Source: Chlorobaculum sp.
Lineage (GTDB): Bacteria > Bacteroidota > Chlorobiia > Chlorobiales > Chlorobiaceae
Assembly: GCA_013334655.1 (NCBI GenBank)
Contig: JAAXXD010000007.1
Location: 1-54,236 of the forward strand
DNA: 54,236 bases
Direction of reading: 5' to 3'
Shown here: in pieces, positions 19,430 through 29,010 of the stretch
Position numbering within the stretch: the stretch's first letter is position 1
Layout of the letters: every line of letters starts with the position of its first letter
Program-made: the position numbers and the translations under genes
The notes under the pieces: model-generated
The model's database searches: none
Told to the model about the DNA's origin: nothing
Seen by the model: the letters and a program-made list of their open reading frames with translations, nothing else

Positions 19430-20047
19430 TCAGGATTTATGGCTGAATTCAGTGACGACCTCCTTGACCAGGCTGCCCTCCCGTTTCCTGGCGCTGAACT
19501 TCAAGTCGAGCATCCGCATCCAGTAGATAACGAAGGGATACTGTTTTCCGCCGAGCGTCCCCCAGAGATGATTGACCTCCTCCATCGAAGGTGAGTGGAG
19601 ATCGAAGATCAGCTTGAACGATTCGAGGCAATCGATGTCATTTGTTGGCGCACTGTCGGTAATGGATCCGGGCAGGACGTTGTCCTGAGTGAAACAGTTT
19701 TTGAACTGGAAAAACCGGATGACCCTCGAAAGCTGCAACAGACCGCCAGTATAGCTGCTGTGCGGTGCGATGACCAGAATCTGGAAGTTGAGGAAAACCG
19801 GCGGATTTTCGTACAGCGCTTTCAGGTTGGCTTCATCGCGAAGAACGTGCGGCTGATTCTTGAGCGTTTTTTCTTCTCTGATGTTGATGACGGAAAAAAT
19901 CACCGAATCTCTCGAATTCTCTTTATCCGCCGCATCGAATCCGTCCGAAGGATTGCCCGGTCTTGCCTTTCCCGAGTCTTCGCCATAAATGCTGTTCAGA
20001 TGGGCATTCAGTTCGTTGACCACGATGGTCAGAGCATGAGATATCAT
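19430..20047 (-). CDS. DUF4255 / Pvc16-like tube or sheath terminator (cap) protein
   Basis: 205 aa; MISHALTIVVNELNAHLNS...PPVFLNFQILVIAPHSSYTGGLLQLSRVIRFFQ resembles the DUF4255 (Pvc16_N) family; first gene of the eCIS operon. Confidence 0.85.
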   Translation of the reverse strand: MISHALTIVVNELNAHLNSIYGEDSGKARPGNPSDGFDAADKENSRDSVIFSVINIREEKTLKNQPHVLRDEANLKALYENPPVFLNFQILVIAPHSSYTGGLLQLSRVIRFFQFKNCFTQDNVLPGSITDSAPTNDIDCLESFKLIFDLHSPSMEEVNHLWGTLGGKQYPFVIYWMRMLDLKFSARKREGSLVKEVVTEFSHKS

Positions 20048-20496
20048 CCTACATCGTTGGTTTGGCGGTTCGATGAAATCCGGGTTGCGCCATCTTCCTC
20101 TGGCTGACTCTTCAGAATCCGGTCAGGAGAAATTTTTGAGAATCGACGAGCGTATCGCATGGCGTGACAGGACAAAGAGAGCCAAAGCGGATGTCTTTCC
20201 CGACAGAGATACCAGATGACGAACACTCGACAAACGGCAAACTATTTCAAAAAAACATGAACAGTTGACCTGCGTGCTGGATCCAACGGTGACGCGGTCG
20301 CAGATGAAGAAGACTTGCACCGTACTACTGAAACAAGCTATGAATATTACCCGTCGGCTCAAAATGAAAAAAAAGGGAGAGTACCCGATTTTTTATGTAT
20401 GGCGCGCATATTAAGTGTTTTTTTGCATGTAAATCTTATAGGTGTTTTGTTTTTTTGACGAAATATCTCGTCGAAAGGCGATGGCAAACCGCAGGT

Positions 20497-21189
20497 TCAC
20501 TCCGTAACGTCACCGTTATTGAACGAGCCGTTCTCGTCGAGCGGGGGGTAGGGTTTGCCTTGCTCGCGCAGAACATGACTAAGGCGCGGGTAGGTGTATT
20601 CGAAGAGCAGACGGTCTAAGTCGGCATCGCTGAAGTGCTTTGTGTCGTACAAACCGGCGGCCTGGCGCTGGCGTTGCGCTTCGAAAAGGATGAGGGCCGC
20701 GGCGACTGAGACGTTCAACGACTCGACCATGCCCATCATCGGGATGTAGATGAAGTTGTCGGCGAGGTCGAGCGCCTCCTGCGACGGCCCTCTCAGCTCC
20801 TCGCCCATGACGATGGCCGTCGGGCGGGTGTAGTCGATGGAGCGGAAATCGACCGCTTCCGGGCAGTAGTGGGCCACGAGAATCTGCGCGCCCGCCTCCC
20901 GGAGCTTCTCGCCGACCGGCGTGATCGACTCGCTGAGGCGGAGCTTGACCCAGCGGCTCGCGCCCGCCGCTGTGTGCTGCTTGGTCTTGATCGATGAGCG
21001 GTACGAAATGGCGTGTACCTGGTGAATGCCGACCGCGTCGCAACTGCGGATGATGGCGGCGAGGTTGTGCGACTTGTTGACGTTATCCATGACGAGCGTC
21101 AGGTCGGTCTGCCGCTTTTCGAGCAGCTCGCGGATTTTGCGGAATCGTTCGGGTGCGACCAAGGGCGTGCGGTTTGGTTGAAGAAACAT
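20497..21189 (-). CDS. trmH: tRNA (guanosine-2'-O-)-methyltransferase, SpoU/TrmH family
   Basis: SPOUT motifs: LTLVMDNVNKSHNLAAIIRSCDAVGI, AIVMGEELRGPSQEAL, IPMMGMVESLNVSVAAALILFE. Confidence 0.93.
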   Translation of the reverse strand: MFLQPNRTPLVAPERFRKIRELLEKRQTDLTLVMDNVNKSHNLAAIIRSCDAVGIHQVHAISYRSSIKTKQHTAAGASRWVKLRLSESITPVGEKLREAGAQILVAHYCPEAVDFRSIDYTRPTAIVMGEELRGPSQEALDLADNFIYIPMMGMVESLNVSVAAALILFEAQRQRQAAGLYDTKHFSDADLDRLLFEYTYPRLSHVLREQGKPYPPLDENGSFNNGDVTE

Positions 21190-21384
21190 CTGTCAAGAAA
21201 GCGTTTTTCCCGCAAATCTTCAATCCTTCATCCCGGAGCGCCATTTCTGCGCCGCCAACGATGTATATTCAGTCTCGAAATCAGAGGCCGACGCTCCGGC
21301 AAAGCAGGATCGAGAACCTTTGGCCACAGCTCTCCGTTGTATCGGAAGTGGGGCTTTTTCCTTTTCAGGAATGTATTTACCGTT

Positions 21385-22458
21385 ATGAGTCTGCATAAGA
21401 AGAAACATCCGCATCTCGAAAAACTGCTTGAAACGGCCAGAAGCGTCAAACTCGACAGTACGTCCAAAGTGTTGATCCTCAGCGATCTGCACATGGGTAA
21501 CGGCGGTCGCCGCGACGAGTTCCGGCGCAACGCGGAGCTTGTGCGTTCGATGCTTCAGGAGTACTACCTGCCGGGCAAGTACAGCCTCGTGCTGAATGGC
21601 GACGTCGAGGAGCTGTTCAAGTTCTCGGTCGAAGACATTGCCGAATGCTGGGGCCATATCTACGACCTGTTTCTGCAATTCGAGAAGAACGGTTTTTTTT
21701 GGAAAACCTACGGAAACCACGACTCCGATCTGTTCGAGGAGCGCAACTATCGGCTGTCGAAGCATCTGCTCGAATCGATAAGGTTTCAGTACGAAGAGGA
21801 GACGATGCTGCTTTTCCACGGACATCAGGCCTCGATTCTTCTCTGGGAGACCTACCCGCTCGTCAGCCGCGCGGTCGTGCTCTTCCTGCGTTACGTGGCC
21901 AAGCCCATCGGAATCCGCAACTTCTCGACCGCCTACAACAGCCGTCGCCGCTTTGCCATCGAAAAGTCGATCTACGAGTTCTCGAACCAGGCCAAGATCG
22001 TCTCGATCATCGGCCATACCCACCGGCCACTGTTTGAATCGCTCTCGAAGGTCGATCATCTCAACTACCGCATCGAGGAGCTTTGCCGCCAGTACTCCTC
22101 GGCCCCGCAGGAGGAGCGCCAGGCGATCCGGGAGCGCATCGGCGAACTGAAAGCGATGCTCGACGCCTGCTTCACCGAGGGCAAGAAAATCGGTCTGCGC
22201 AGCGGGCGATACAACAACATCGTCATACCAAGCGTCTTCAACTCGGGCTGCGCCATCGGCAAGCGGGGCGTCACCGCGCTTGAAATCGACGGTGACCATA
22301 TTCGTCTCGTTTACTGGTTCAAAGAGAAGCAAGGGAGGCGCTTCGTCAGCACCCGTAACCACGAACCGGAGCAGCTCGGCAACAGCGGCTTCTACCGCAT
22401 CGTGCTCAACGAGGATCATCTCGATTACGTCTTTTCGCGAATTCACCTGCTGGCGTAA
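21385..22458 (+). CDS. Metallophosphoesterase (calcineurin-like; UDP-2,3-diacylglucosamine hydrolase-like)
   Basis: LILSDLHMGNGGRRDEF, NGDVEELF, YGNHDSDLFE, LLFHGHQAS, IIGHTHRPLF. The track start at 21013 is over-extended; ATG 21385 starts MSLHKKKHPHLEKLLE. Confidence 0.92.
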   Translation: MSLHKKKHPHLEKLLETARSVKLDSTSKVLILSDLHMGNGGRRDEFRRNAELVRSMLQEYYLPGKYSLVLNGDVEELFKFSVEDIAECWGHIYDLFLQFEKNGFFWKTYGNHDSDLFEERNYRLSKHLLESIRFQYEEETMLLFHGHQASILLWETYPLVSRAVVLFLRYVAKPIGIRNFSTAYNSRRRFAIEKSIYEFSNQAKIVSIIGHTHRPLFESLSKVDHLNYRIEELCRQYSSAPQEERQAIRERIGELKAMLDACFTEGKKIGLRSGRYNNIVIPSVFNSGCAIGKRGVTALEIDGDHIRLVYWFKEKQGRRFVSTRNHEPEQLGNSGFYRIVLNEDHLDYVFSRIHLLA

Positions 22459-22650
22459 AAGGGGGATAATGGATAATGGATAATGAGGTGGAGACCTTTT
22501 TCGTTCTTATTGTCCTTGAAGTCCTTTTCCTGAGAGCTTGCCTGAAATTTGCAGAAAACCCATACATTGCAGAGAAGCTCGCAACCCTGCGAGCTGATTC
22601 GTTTTGCCGCCATATCGCCATCAGCTTTAGAACCGTAACCCCGATTGTTC

Positions 22651-22722
22651 ATGGCAAAGGAAGCATCGGCCAGAATCAAAATCAACAAGCTTCTCGAAGA
22701 GACCAGGTGGCGTTTTTTAGCC
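22651..22722 (+). pseudogene. N-terminal remnant of type I restriction subunit R (HsdR-like)
   Basis: MAKEASARIKINKLLEETRWRF matches the well-known HsdR start (MAKEA.ARIKINKLLEEAGWRFF); homology stops abruptly afterwards. Confidence 0.7.
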
Positions 22723-22934
22723 GTCGGCGTTATTGATTTTTTTTTTAATCAGGCATTCATCGCTTACCGTATAATCGCTACATATAAAACACCATTGACT
22801 GCATATGGGACGATGATCAAAGTTTTAACAGTGCTAAGGTTTTCGAATGATTGGTTTTTTTGAGAAAAAACAATAAATTTGAAAAGATTTTTTATTTTAC
22901 ATAGTTATTTTACATCATAATTTATCAAGCGATT

Positions 22935-23336
22935 ATGAACTGCAATAAAGCGATGGTACTCATGAGCGCGGCTATTGACGGAGAACTCAGCCCGAAAGAA
23001 GAAGAAGAACTCGCACAACACCTTGCTGAATGTCCTGAATGCCGCACTGAATATCAGTATGCAAAAAAAAATAAAATCCCCATAAGGGAACGCATTGCGC
23101 GTGTCGAGGCACCTAACCCTTTTGTGGAGTCTTTGCATAATTATATGAGAAATATTAATACATCGATTACTCATAATAATGATATAGAAATTATAGTAGA
23201 TTCTGGAAGTGCTTCTCCAGAAGAGATTGGTGAATTGCTTCATGAGATATCGTATTTGTATAGATTGATGGGAGGCTCTGGCATCATCTTTACCCCCTCT
23301 AAAATAGAGGTTAACTGTGAGGAGTTAATCTCATGA
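22935..23336 (+). CDS. Anti-sigma-factor-type zinc finger (zf-HC2) protein with C-terminal GGSGI(I)F-type segment
   Basis: HX3CX2C-type zinc finger (AQHLAECPECRTE); C-terminal SGSASPEEIGELLHEISYLYRLMGGSGIIFTPSKIEV. Confidence 0.75.
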   Translation: MNCNKAMVLMSAAIDGELSPKEEEELAQHLAECPECRTEYQYAKKNKIPIRERIARVEAPNPFVESLHNYMRNINTSITHNNDIEIIVDSGSASPEEIGELLHEISYLYRLMGGSGIIFTPSKIEVNCEELIS

Positions 23337-23830
23337 GTGATTTGAAAAAGATAATATTTTCAGGTCAGCCAAATAATCCTGCTATTGATAAGAATCAGGG
23401 GATATGGGCTTGTTTTAGGCGATTGTTTCCAAAGATAAAAAAAGGAAAAGTTGGTTTTGGTATTGGCATAGACGGGGTTAAATTTGATACAGAGGTTGAG
23501 TGTAAAGATGAAAGTCCTGAGAAGAATAATGCTGAAATTGAGAAGATAAAAAATGAAGCCGGAAAATTTGCTGCTGAAGCAACAAGAATTCAGGCTCAAC
23601 TTGATGATGCGCCTATTTCCAGGGCCATAAAAATAAATGAGGCATTACGTCAAATATATTCCGATTCAGCTACGCCTGAAAGCGTAAAGCTTCTTCAATT
23701 ATCTAACCTGATGGAGGCAGATCCAATATTAGCTAGTCAAGTAGAAAAAATTAATAGTATTTGCGAACAACTTAAACATATTCATGGAACCAATATTTAC
23801 ATAAACAATACCGTCTCTTCTAAATCTTGA
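23333..23830 (+). CDS. Hypothetical protein (165 aa), predicted helical/coiled coil
   Basis: Overlaps the previous stop by ATGA; long charged helical segment EIEKIKNEAGKFAAEATRIQAQL. Confidence 0.65.
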   Translation: MSDLKKIIFSGQPNNPAIDKNQGIWACFRRLFPKIKKGKVGFGIGIDGVKFDTEVECKDESPEKNNAEIEKIKNEAGKFAAEATRIQAQLDDAPISRAIKINEALRQIYSDSATPESVKLLQLSNLMEADPILASQVEKINSICEQLKHIHGTNIYINNTVSSKS

Positions 23831-24107
23831 TGTGCAATGAGATTTTATTGGCTATGTATTTATCTATATTAGAAAAACCAGCTCAATTATCTATTCTCCC
23901 CATCACCTCCTCTCATAGCTTTGCGTGGGCTTTTGCGGTAGCGGTGTTGAGGCTGAGAGGGGTGATTAATGAGCTACTCGGAGCAAAACTGCTTGCAATA
24001 CTTGATCTGCTGACGTCCGAAGTTGACTTGGTGGAAATTGTTCCAGAAACGATAGACGGGATCATTTTTTTTCATCAACTTTTAGAATACGCCAGTATTT
24101 AGATGCC

Positions 24108-24311
24108 ATGAAAACCTTTTTTTCCATCGTCCAGTACACATTGAACTATCATCGTGAGGAGTACTTCGGCATCGGCCTCTTCATGGTCAGCCCTGAACTC
24201 GGCGAGGTGATCGTGCGTTTCTCGAAGAGCCAGATCAATCGTATCAATAACGCCATGAACATCCGTAAGTCGTCTTTGCTTGAAAGCGCAATTCATAAGC
24301 TACAGAGTTAA
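24108..24311 (+). pseudogene. Truncated DUF3037-like protein
   Basis: 67 aa MKTFFSIVQYTLNYHREEYFGIGLFMVSPELGEVIVRFSK resembles the start of DUF3037 proteins; ends immediately before the methyltransferase-like fragment. Confidence 0.4.
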
Positions 24312-24316
24312 AATCC

Positions 24317-25420
24317 ATTTTTGTCCACCGAACCTTTAAATGGACGAACGAGGCGAGAGGCAAGGCGCAGGTCTTTTGCGTGATTGTAGGGTTTTCATGC
24401 AACGGCAGCAATGAAAAAAAGCGACTTTTCGATTACGAAACCCCGCAAAGCGAGCCGCATGAAGTTCTTGTCAAGAATATAAATCCATATCTCATTGATG
24501 CGCCTGATTTGGTAATTTTAAGCCGTTCAAAACCAATTTGCAATGTCCCGACAATTATCTTTGGCAATATGCCAAACGATGGCGGATTTTTATTATTTAA
24601 TGATGAAGAGAAAAATACATTTCTATTAAAAGAGCCAAAAGCTGAACGATTTATTCGAAAGTTTGTAGGATCACAAGAATTCATCAACGCTGAAAGCCGC
24701 TGGTGCTTGTGGTTGAAAGGTGTACCGCCAAGTGACTGGAGAAGTTTGACAGAAGTTGTAAAGCGTGTTGAAGCTGTGAAGAATTATAGACTCGAAAGTC
24801 CCCGTGAAGCGACACGAAAACTGGCTGAGATTCCCTATCTTTTTGGAGAAATTCGTCATCCTGAAACAGCTTTTATGATTATGCCGCTTGTATCTTCAGA
24901 ACGACGAAAATATGTGCCATTCGGTTTTGCTGAGAAAGATGTAATAGTCAGTAATAAGTGTTCTATTATCCCAAACGCCTCGCTTTACCTTTTTGGTTTA
25001 TTAATAAGTGCAATGCACATGGCGTGGATGCGGGCGGTGTGCGGTAGGCTTAAAAGCGATTACAACTATTCAAATAACATTGTCTATAACAACTTCCCGT
25101 TTCCCGAAGCCGTGACGGAGAAGCAGCGGGCGAAGGTTGAGGAGAAAGCGCAGGCGGTTCTCTCGGCGCGTGAATTATTTCCTACGGCAACGCTTGCCGA
25201 TCTCTACGACCCCCTTTCCATGCCAAAAGAGCTGCACAAAGCGCACCGGGAACTCGACGAAGCTGTCGATGCCTGTTATCGCCGTTCACCCTTCAAATCC
25301 GAACTCGAACGCCTTGAATATCTTTTCGAACTATACGCTAAATACGCCGAACCCCTCGCCCACGCAATGAATCAAAAACCAAAACGCACGCGCCAGGCGA
25401 AGCAGAAGAAAGAGGAATAA
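24317..25420 (+). pseudogene. C-terminal fragment of an MmeI/YeeA-like class I SAM-dependent DNA methyltransferase
   Basis: Manual translation upstream of the ORF start adds FVHRTFKWTNEARGKAQVFCVIVGFS, continuing into KNINPYLIDAPDLVIL...DGGFLLF...RFIRKFVGSQEFINAESRWCLWL...HMAWMRAVCGRLKSDYNYSNNIVYNNFPFPE. The catalytic NPPF-type half is absent. Confidence 0.8.
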
Positions 25421-25541
25421 TATATTGTTTAGCGGATGTTGGTAGAGTTAATATGTATTTCTTTGAAAAGAAAAATCAAAAAACTTTTGCCCAAGTATGG
25501 AGCGAAAAGCAAAGAGAGGTGAAGCTATAAGATTTTCTAAG

Positions 25542-26491
25542 TTATGTCTTCCACAGCTCTTCATGCTGAAACATCTCAGGAAAACCCATAGCGGCGAAAT
25601 CGATATTCTGATATTTGTTAAGCAGATTATAAACTTTTGCCTGAATGAACTTTTTGGATTGACTGTTTGCAGAAGATAAATCAGAATAGAGAACATGTAA
25701 AAAGCTCTGTTGTTTGATTTACCTCTGTTCGCGCCTTTGATTTCTTTAATGCTTTCATCAGAAAGCCAGGACTTCACAGGATTGTTTGGTATTTGAGGAC
25801 TGACACCGAATTCTCGATTCCAAAATCTGGAATGGTGTGCGCAAAGATTGCGCAAATAAACAATGCAATGAAGCCAGGATGCAAAAGTTGTATCATCAAG
25901 ACCAAAATGCTTGGCAATGATACGCTTGCTTTTGCCTCCTCGCATGTCGGAATATAAGGTTGAAATCTGACCGAAGGAGGCGATCTCCATTATCATCCAG
26001 CACGGGGGATATGGGTCAGAATACTTCCTTCTAAATGCCAGAATAAACTCTTCCTGACTATTCTCGAAATCTTCAGACAGTTTTTGTAATATCTTGTCGT
26101 GTCGAGAACGATGGTTATTAAACCGCTTTGTATCGGCATACCAGAGCGGCCCAAACGCATGAGAAAGAGTATTGATCATTTGCGCTCTAACCGCCACTTC
26201 TATTTTTTCGATTTCTCCAAGCAATAATTGCCGAAGTTCACGATCAAAACAGTAAAGTTTGAATGCATTATTAAATGAGGCATTATTCTTGAAACGATGC
26301 AAACTCTTTGGTTCCTGCAAAAGTGGATACCAATAACCGCTTAACCGGTAATAGCTGATGTGTCGAAGTATATGAAGCGCTTTCGCCTCGTCTTCAATAG
26401 TCAAACCTCGATCTTTCAGGAGCAGCAATTGCTCTTCAGGGGTGCGTGACGGCTTTGAATATGATTCCGGCATAGGGGTTTTGCTGGACAT
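25542..26491 (-). pseudogene. Abi_2 (AbiD/AbiF-like) abortive infection protein with C-terminal frameshift
   Basis: KPSRTPEEQLLLLKDRGLTI...ALHILRHISYYRLSGYWYPLL...YLRNLCAHHSRFWNREFGV. The conserved C-terminus (AKVYNLLNKYQNIDFAAMGFPEMFQHEELWKT*) is found in another frame, ending at 25542. Confidence 0.8.
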
Positions 26492-26494
26492 AAA

Positions 26495-26545
26495 AACAAA
26501 AAGCTCACCCTGAGCGCGCTGTTCTTACGGGAAGCGGGGTGAGCG
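26495..26545 (-). terminator. Rho-independent terminator downstream of parA-like gene
   Basis: Minus strand CGCTCACCCC...GGGTGAGC followed by TTTTTGTTTTT. Confidence 0.75.
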
Positions 26546-26672
26546 TGTTGGTGGAATAATAAGAAAAAAACACCAGCCCGCCAATAAATCCGATCAAATT
26601 CCATGAAAATTCGGACGAATCAGGCTGATCCGGTTAATCTGCCTTAGGCGGAAAATCCGCAAGCAGCCGCAT

Positions 26673-27419
26673 TCAATTCTCAACTATCAACTGCTTCACC
26701 TCTTCCCACAATTTGCCGTATGCCTTCGCGGCGGGGGATTTGGGGTGGGTGGCGTTGAGGGGGGCGCGGGTGAGGCCCATCTTTTCCACGTCGGAGCTGT
26801 AGGGGATCGTCTGCCTGAGCATTGCCGGGTGGTTCTGGTACTCCTCGACGATTTCGCGGTGCATCGATTTCCGCCTCTCTTCCATCGAGAAAAATCCGGC
26901 GATTTTCGAGGCGTCGAGGCCGTTATCTGCAAAGAAATCGATGAGTTGCGTGAAGGTGCGAATCGAAAGCGTCGTCGGGATGAGCGGCACGAGGATCAGG
27001 TCGGCGGCGCGGAAGACGCTTTCCGAGAGCAGCGTGAGGTTGGGCGGGCAGTCGAAGAAAAGGTAGCGGTACTCCGGTTCGAGTCCTTCGAGGTTTTTCG
27101 AGAGCAGCTTCTTCGGCTTTTTCGACTCCGAAAGCTCGATGTCGAGGTTCCGGTACGACAAGTCGGAGGGAAGCAGGTCGAGGTGCGGGAAGTCGGTCGC
27201 CTTGATCTGCTTGAGGATTTTGTCGTTTCCCTTGAGGAGTTTTTCGCTGCTGTGCTTGCGCGATGCAGTGATCCGAAAGTAGAAAGAGCTTGCGCCCTGC
27301 GGGTCGAGATCGCAGATGAGTGTCGGCGTCGCGGCGGTCGCGGCGAGGTACGACAGGTTCACGGCGGCGGCGGTTTTGCCCACGCCGCCCTTGATGCTGT
27401 AGAGCGCGATGGTTTTCAT
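26673..27419 (-). CDS. ParA/MinD-family ATPase
   Basis: [27 protein letters not shown] (deviant Walker A), [30 protein letters not shown]. Confidence 0.93.
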   Translation of the reverse strand: MKTIALYSIKGGVGKTAAAVNLSYLAATAATPTLICDLDPQGASSFYFRITASRKHSSEKLLKGNDKILKQIKATDFPHLDLLPSDLSYRNLDIELSESKKPKKLLSKNLEGLEPEYRYLFFDCPPNLTLLSESVFRAADLILVPLIPTTLSIRTFTQLIDFFADNGLDASKIAGFFSMEERRKSMHREIVEEYQNHPAMLRQTIPYSSDVEKMGLTRAPLNATHPKSPAAKAYGKLWEEVKQLIVEN

Positions 27420-28990
27420 GCTTCGGCAAGTCCCGCCAGCAGCTCGTCGAACAGCTCCCCGGTTTCGCTGCTGTCGAATCCCGAGAAGATTTCGTGGAAA
27501 TGTTCCCTGACCTTTTCCCTTTCCCTGTAGAGCGTCGCGAGCAGGCCGCCGATGGCCGCCGCCTCGCCGATGCCGCCCCTGTCCGCCGGAAGAGCTTCGA
27601 GGCGACTTTGCAGGAACTCCATCTGCACCGACAGATCGACGAACGTGCCGAGGTTGTCCTGCAGCGACTTCATCTGCCTGATCGCCTGCACGGTGGCTTT
27701 CGGCGGGAAGAGCGATGCGAAGAATTCAAGCAGGTAGCGGAGCTTCTTGCAGTCGATACGCAACTCGTGCAGCTCGGCGTCGCTCGTTTCGCTGTTGGCC
27801 CGGCGTCCGTGCGCGAGCAGCTTTTTCAGCGCCTTGCGGATCACCTTCACCGCAACTTCGCCCGTCGGACGCGCGGCGAGCGGCGCGGTCTGTTCGTCCG
27901 GTAACGCTTCCTTTGCGATGAATTCCTTCAGCGCAGCCATAAAGCCGGGATACTCCTTGCCCGCGAGGTAGCGGTTGAACTGCCGGTGATGCAGGCGCTT
28001 CTCCGCTTCGAGGTCGCTGAAAAAGGGATCGAGCGCCGGTCGCAACGACGGCGGCAGAAGCTGGGTGTACTCGTCGCGCCGGAGAAGATAGACGTCGCTG
28101 TCGCGCAGGTCGTTGGTGCGCTTGCCGAGTTCGCGCAGCCCCGTGAGCGCCCAGGCGGTTTTTTCCGGCTCGAACACGCCGCTGAGCAGCCGCAGAATCG
28201 AGCGGCTCCGGCGGATGGAAACGCGGAAGTCGTGCAGGAACTCGGAGTCTATATCCTTGCGGATGCCCTCCTCGTTCGCCTCCATAATCGAAGAGGTGAA
28301 CTGCAAAAGCCGTCGGACGTTTTCGTGAATCGGAGCGCGGGCGTCGAGCTGAAGGTGAAGCTTCGACGAATAACCTTTGCCGGTTGGCGCGGCGGCCTCC
28401 ATGATGCCAGCGAAACGCTCCCGGAAGCTCGTGACGCGATAGGCGTCAACCGGTTCCGGCAGGGCCATGAGCATCGTTGACAGCTCTTTGTGGAACCCCT
28501 TGAGCGGCGTGATCGAGTAGTAGCGCGGAAAAACGGCTTCGCTGCTTTTGTCCGACTTGTGGATCGATTCGAATTCAAGCGTCGCGACGGTTTTGTCCTC
28601 CTGGTCGACAATCCGCCACGAGGTGACGAAGCGGTCGATGGCGCAGCGGTTGATGAAGGCCCGGAGGCGGCTGCACTGCAAGAGCTTTTTCCGTGCTTTG
28701 CACTCCGGCAGATCAGAGGCGAAAAAGTGCGGCGGCGTGTGTATGAGAGGCGTTTCAGCCTCCACGAGGCCGCTGTCGAGATCGATGACTGACAGCACTC
28801 CTTTTCTGCGCATCACCGCCAGCCCCTTGCGGAACGCCTCCTCCTCAAAGGTGTCGTAAAAGACGAGGCGCTCGCGATGCGCGGAACTTTTGCCAACGCG
28901 CCACCCGGCAGGCAGCTTCTGCCCCACAGCCTGCGCCAGCGGAGCGTCTGTGCTGATTCTGAGATAGAGGGTCTCCTGGGCGTCGCTCAT
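27416..28990 (-). CDS. CHAD-domain protein with N-terminal CYTH-like region
   Basis: [17 protein letters not shown]...[23 protein letters not shown] signature of CHAD; overlaps parA-like start by ATGA. Confidence 0.9.
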   Translation of the reverse strand: MSDAQETLYLRISTDAPLAQAVGQKLPAGWRVGKSSAHRERLVFYDTFEEEAFRKGLAVMRRKGVLSVIDLDSGLVEAETPLIHTPPHFFASDLPECKARKKLLQCSRLRAFINRCAIDRFVTSWRIVDQEDKTVATLEFESIHKSDKSSEAVFPRYYSITPLKGFHKELSTMLMALPEPVDAYRVTSFRERFAGIMEAAAPTGKGYSSKLHLQLDARAPIHENVRRLLQFTSSIMEANEEGIRKDIDSEFLHDFRVSIRRSRSILRLLSGVFEPEKTAWALTGLRELGKRTNDLRDSDVYLLRRDEYTQLLPPSLRPALDPFFSDLEAEKRLHHRQFNRYLAGKEYPGFMAALKEFIAKEALPDEQTAPLAARPTGEVAVKVIRKALKKLLAHGRRANSETSDAELHELRIDCKKLRYLLEFFASLFPPKATVQAIRQMKSLQDNLGTFVDLSVQMEFLQSRLEALPADRGGIGEAAAIGGLLATLYREREKVREHFHEIFSGFDSSETGELFDELLAGLAEA

Positions 28991-29010
28991 CGGCTTTCGG
29001 GTTTGACCGG

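Noticed and set aside
20048-20496. 450-bp gap between trmH and the eCIS operon searched for an RNA gene or regulator
   Set aside because: Only small ORFs without motifs and no convincing tRNA/ncRNA structure by eye; probably holds the eCIS promoter but I cannot define it.
21220-22446. 408-aa minus-strand ORF (and the analogous 452-aa ORF at 34869-36227)
   Set aside because: Both mirror the two paralogous metallophosphoesterases; their mutual similarity follows from the sense-gene similarity.
23827-24102. 91-aa ORF after the zf-HC2/coiled-coil pair
   Set aside because: No recognisable motif on either strand; possibly decayed sequence. Not supported as a gene.
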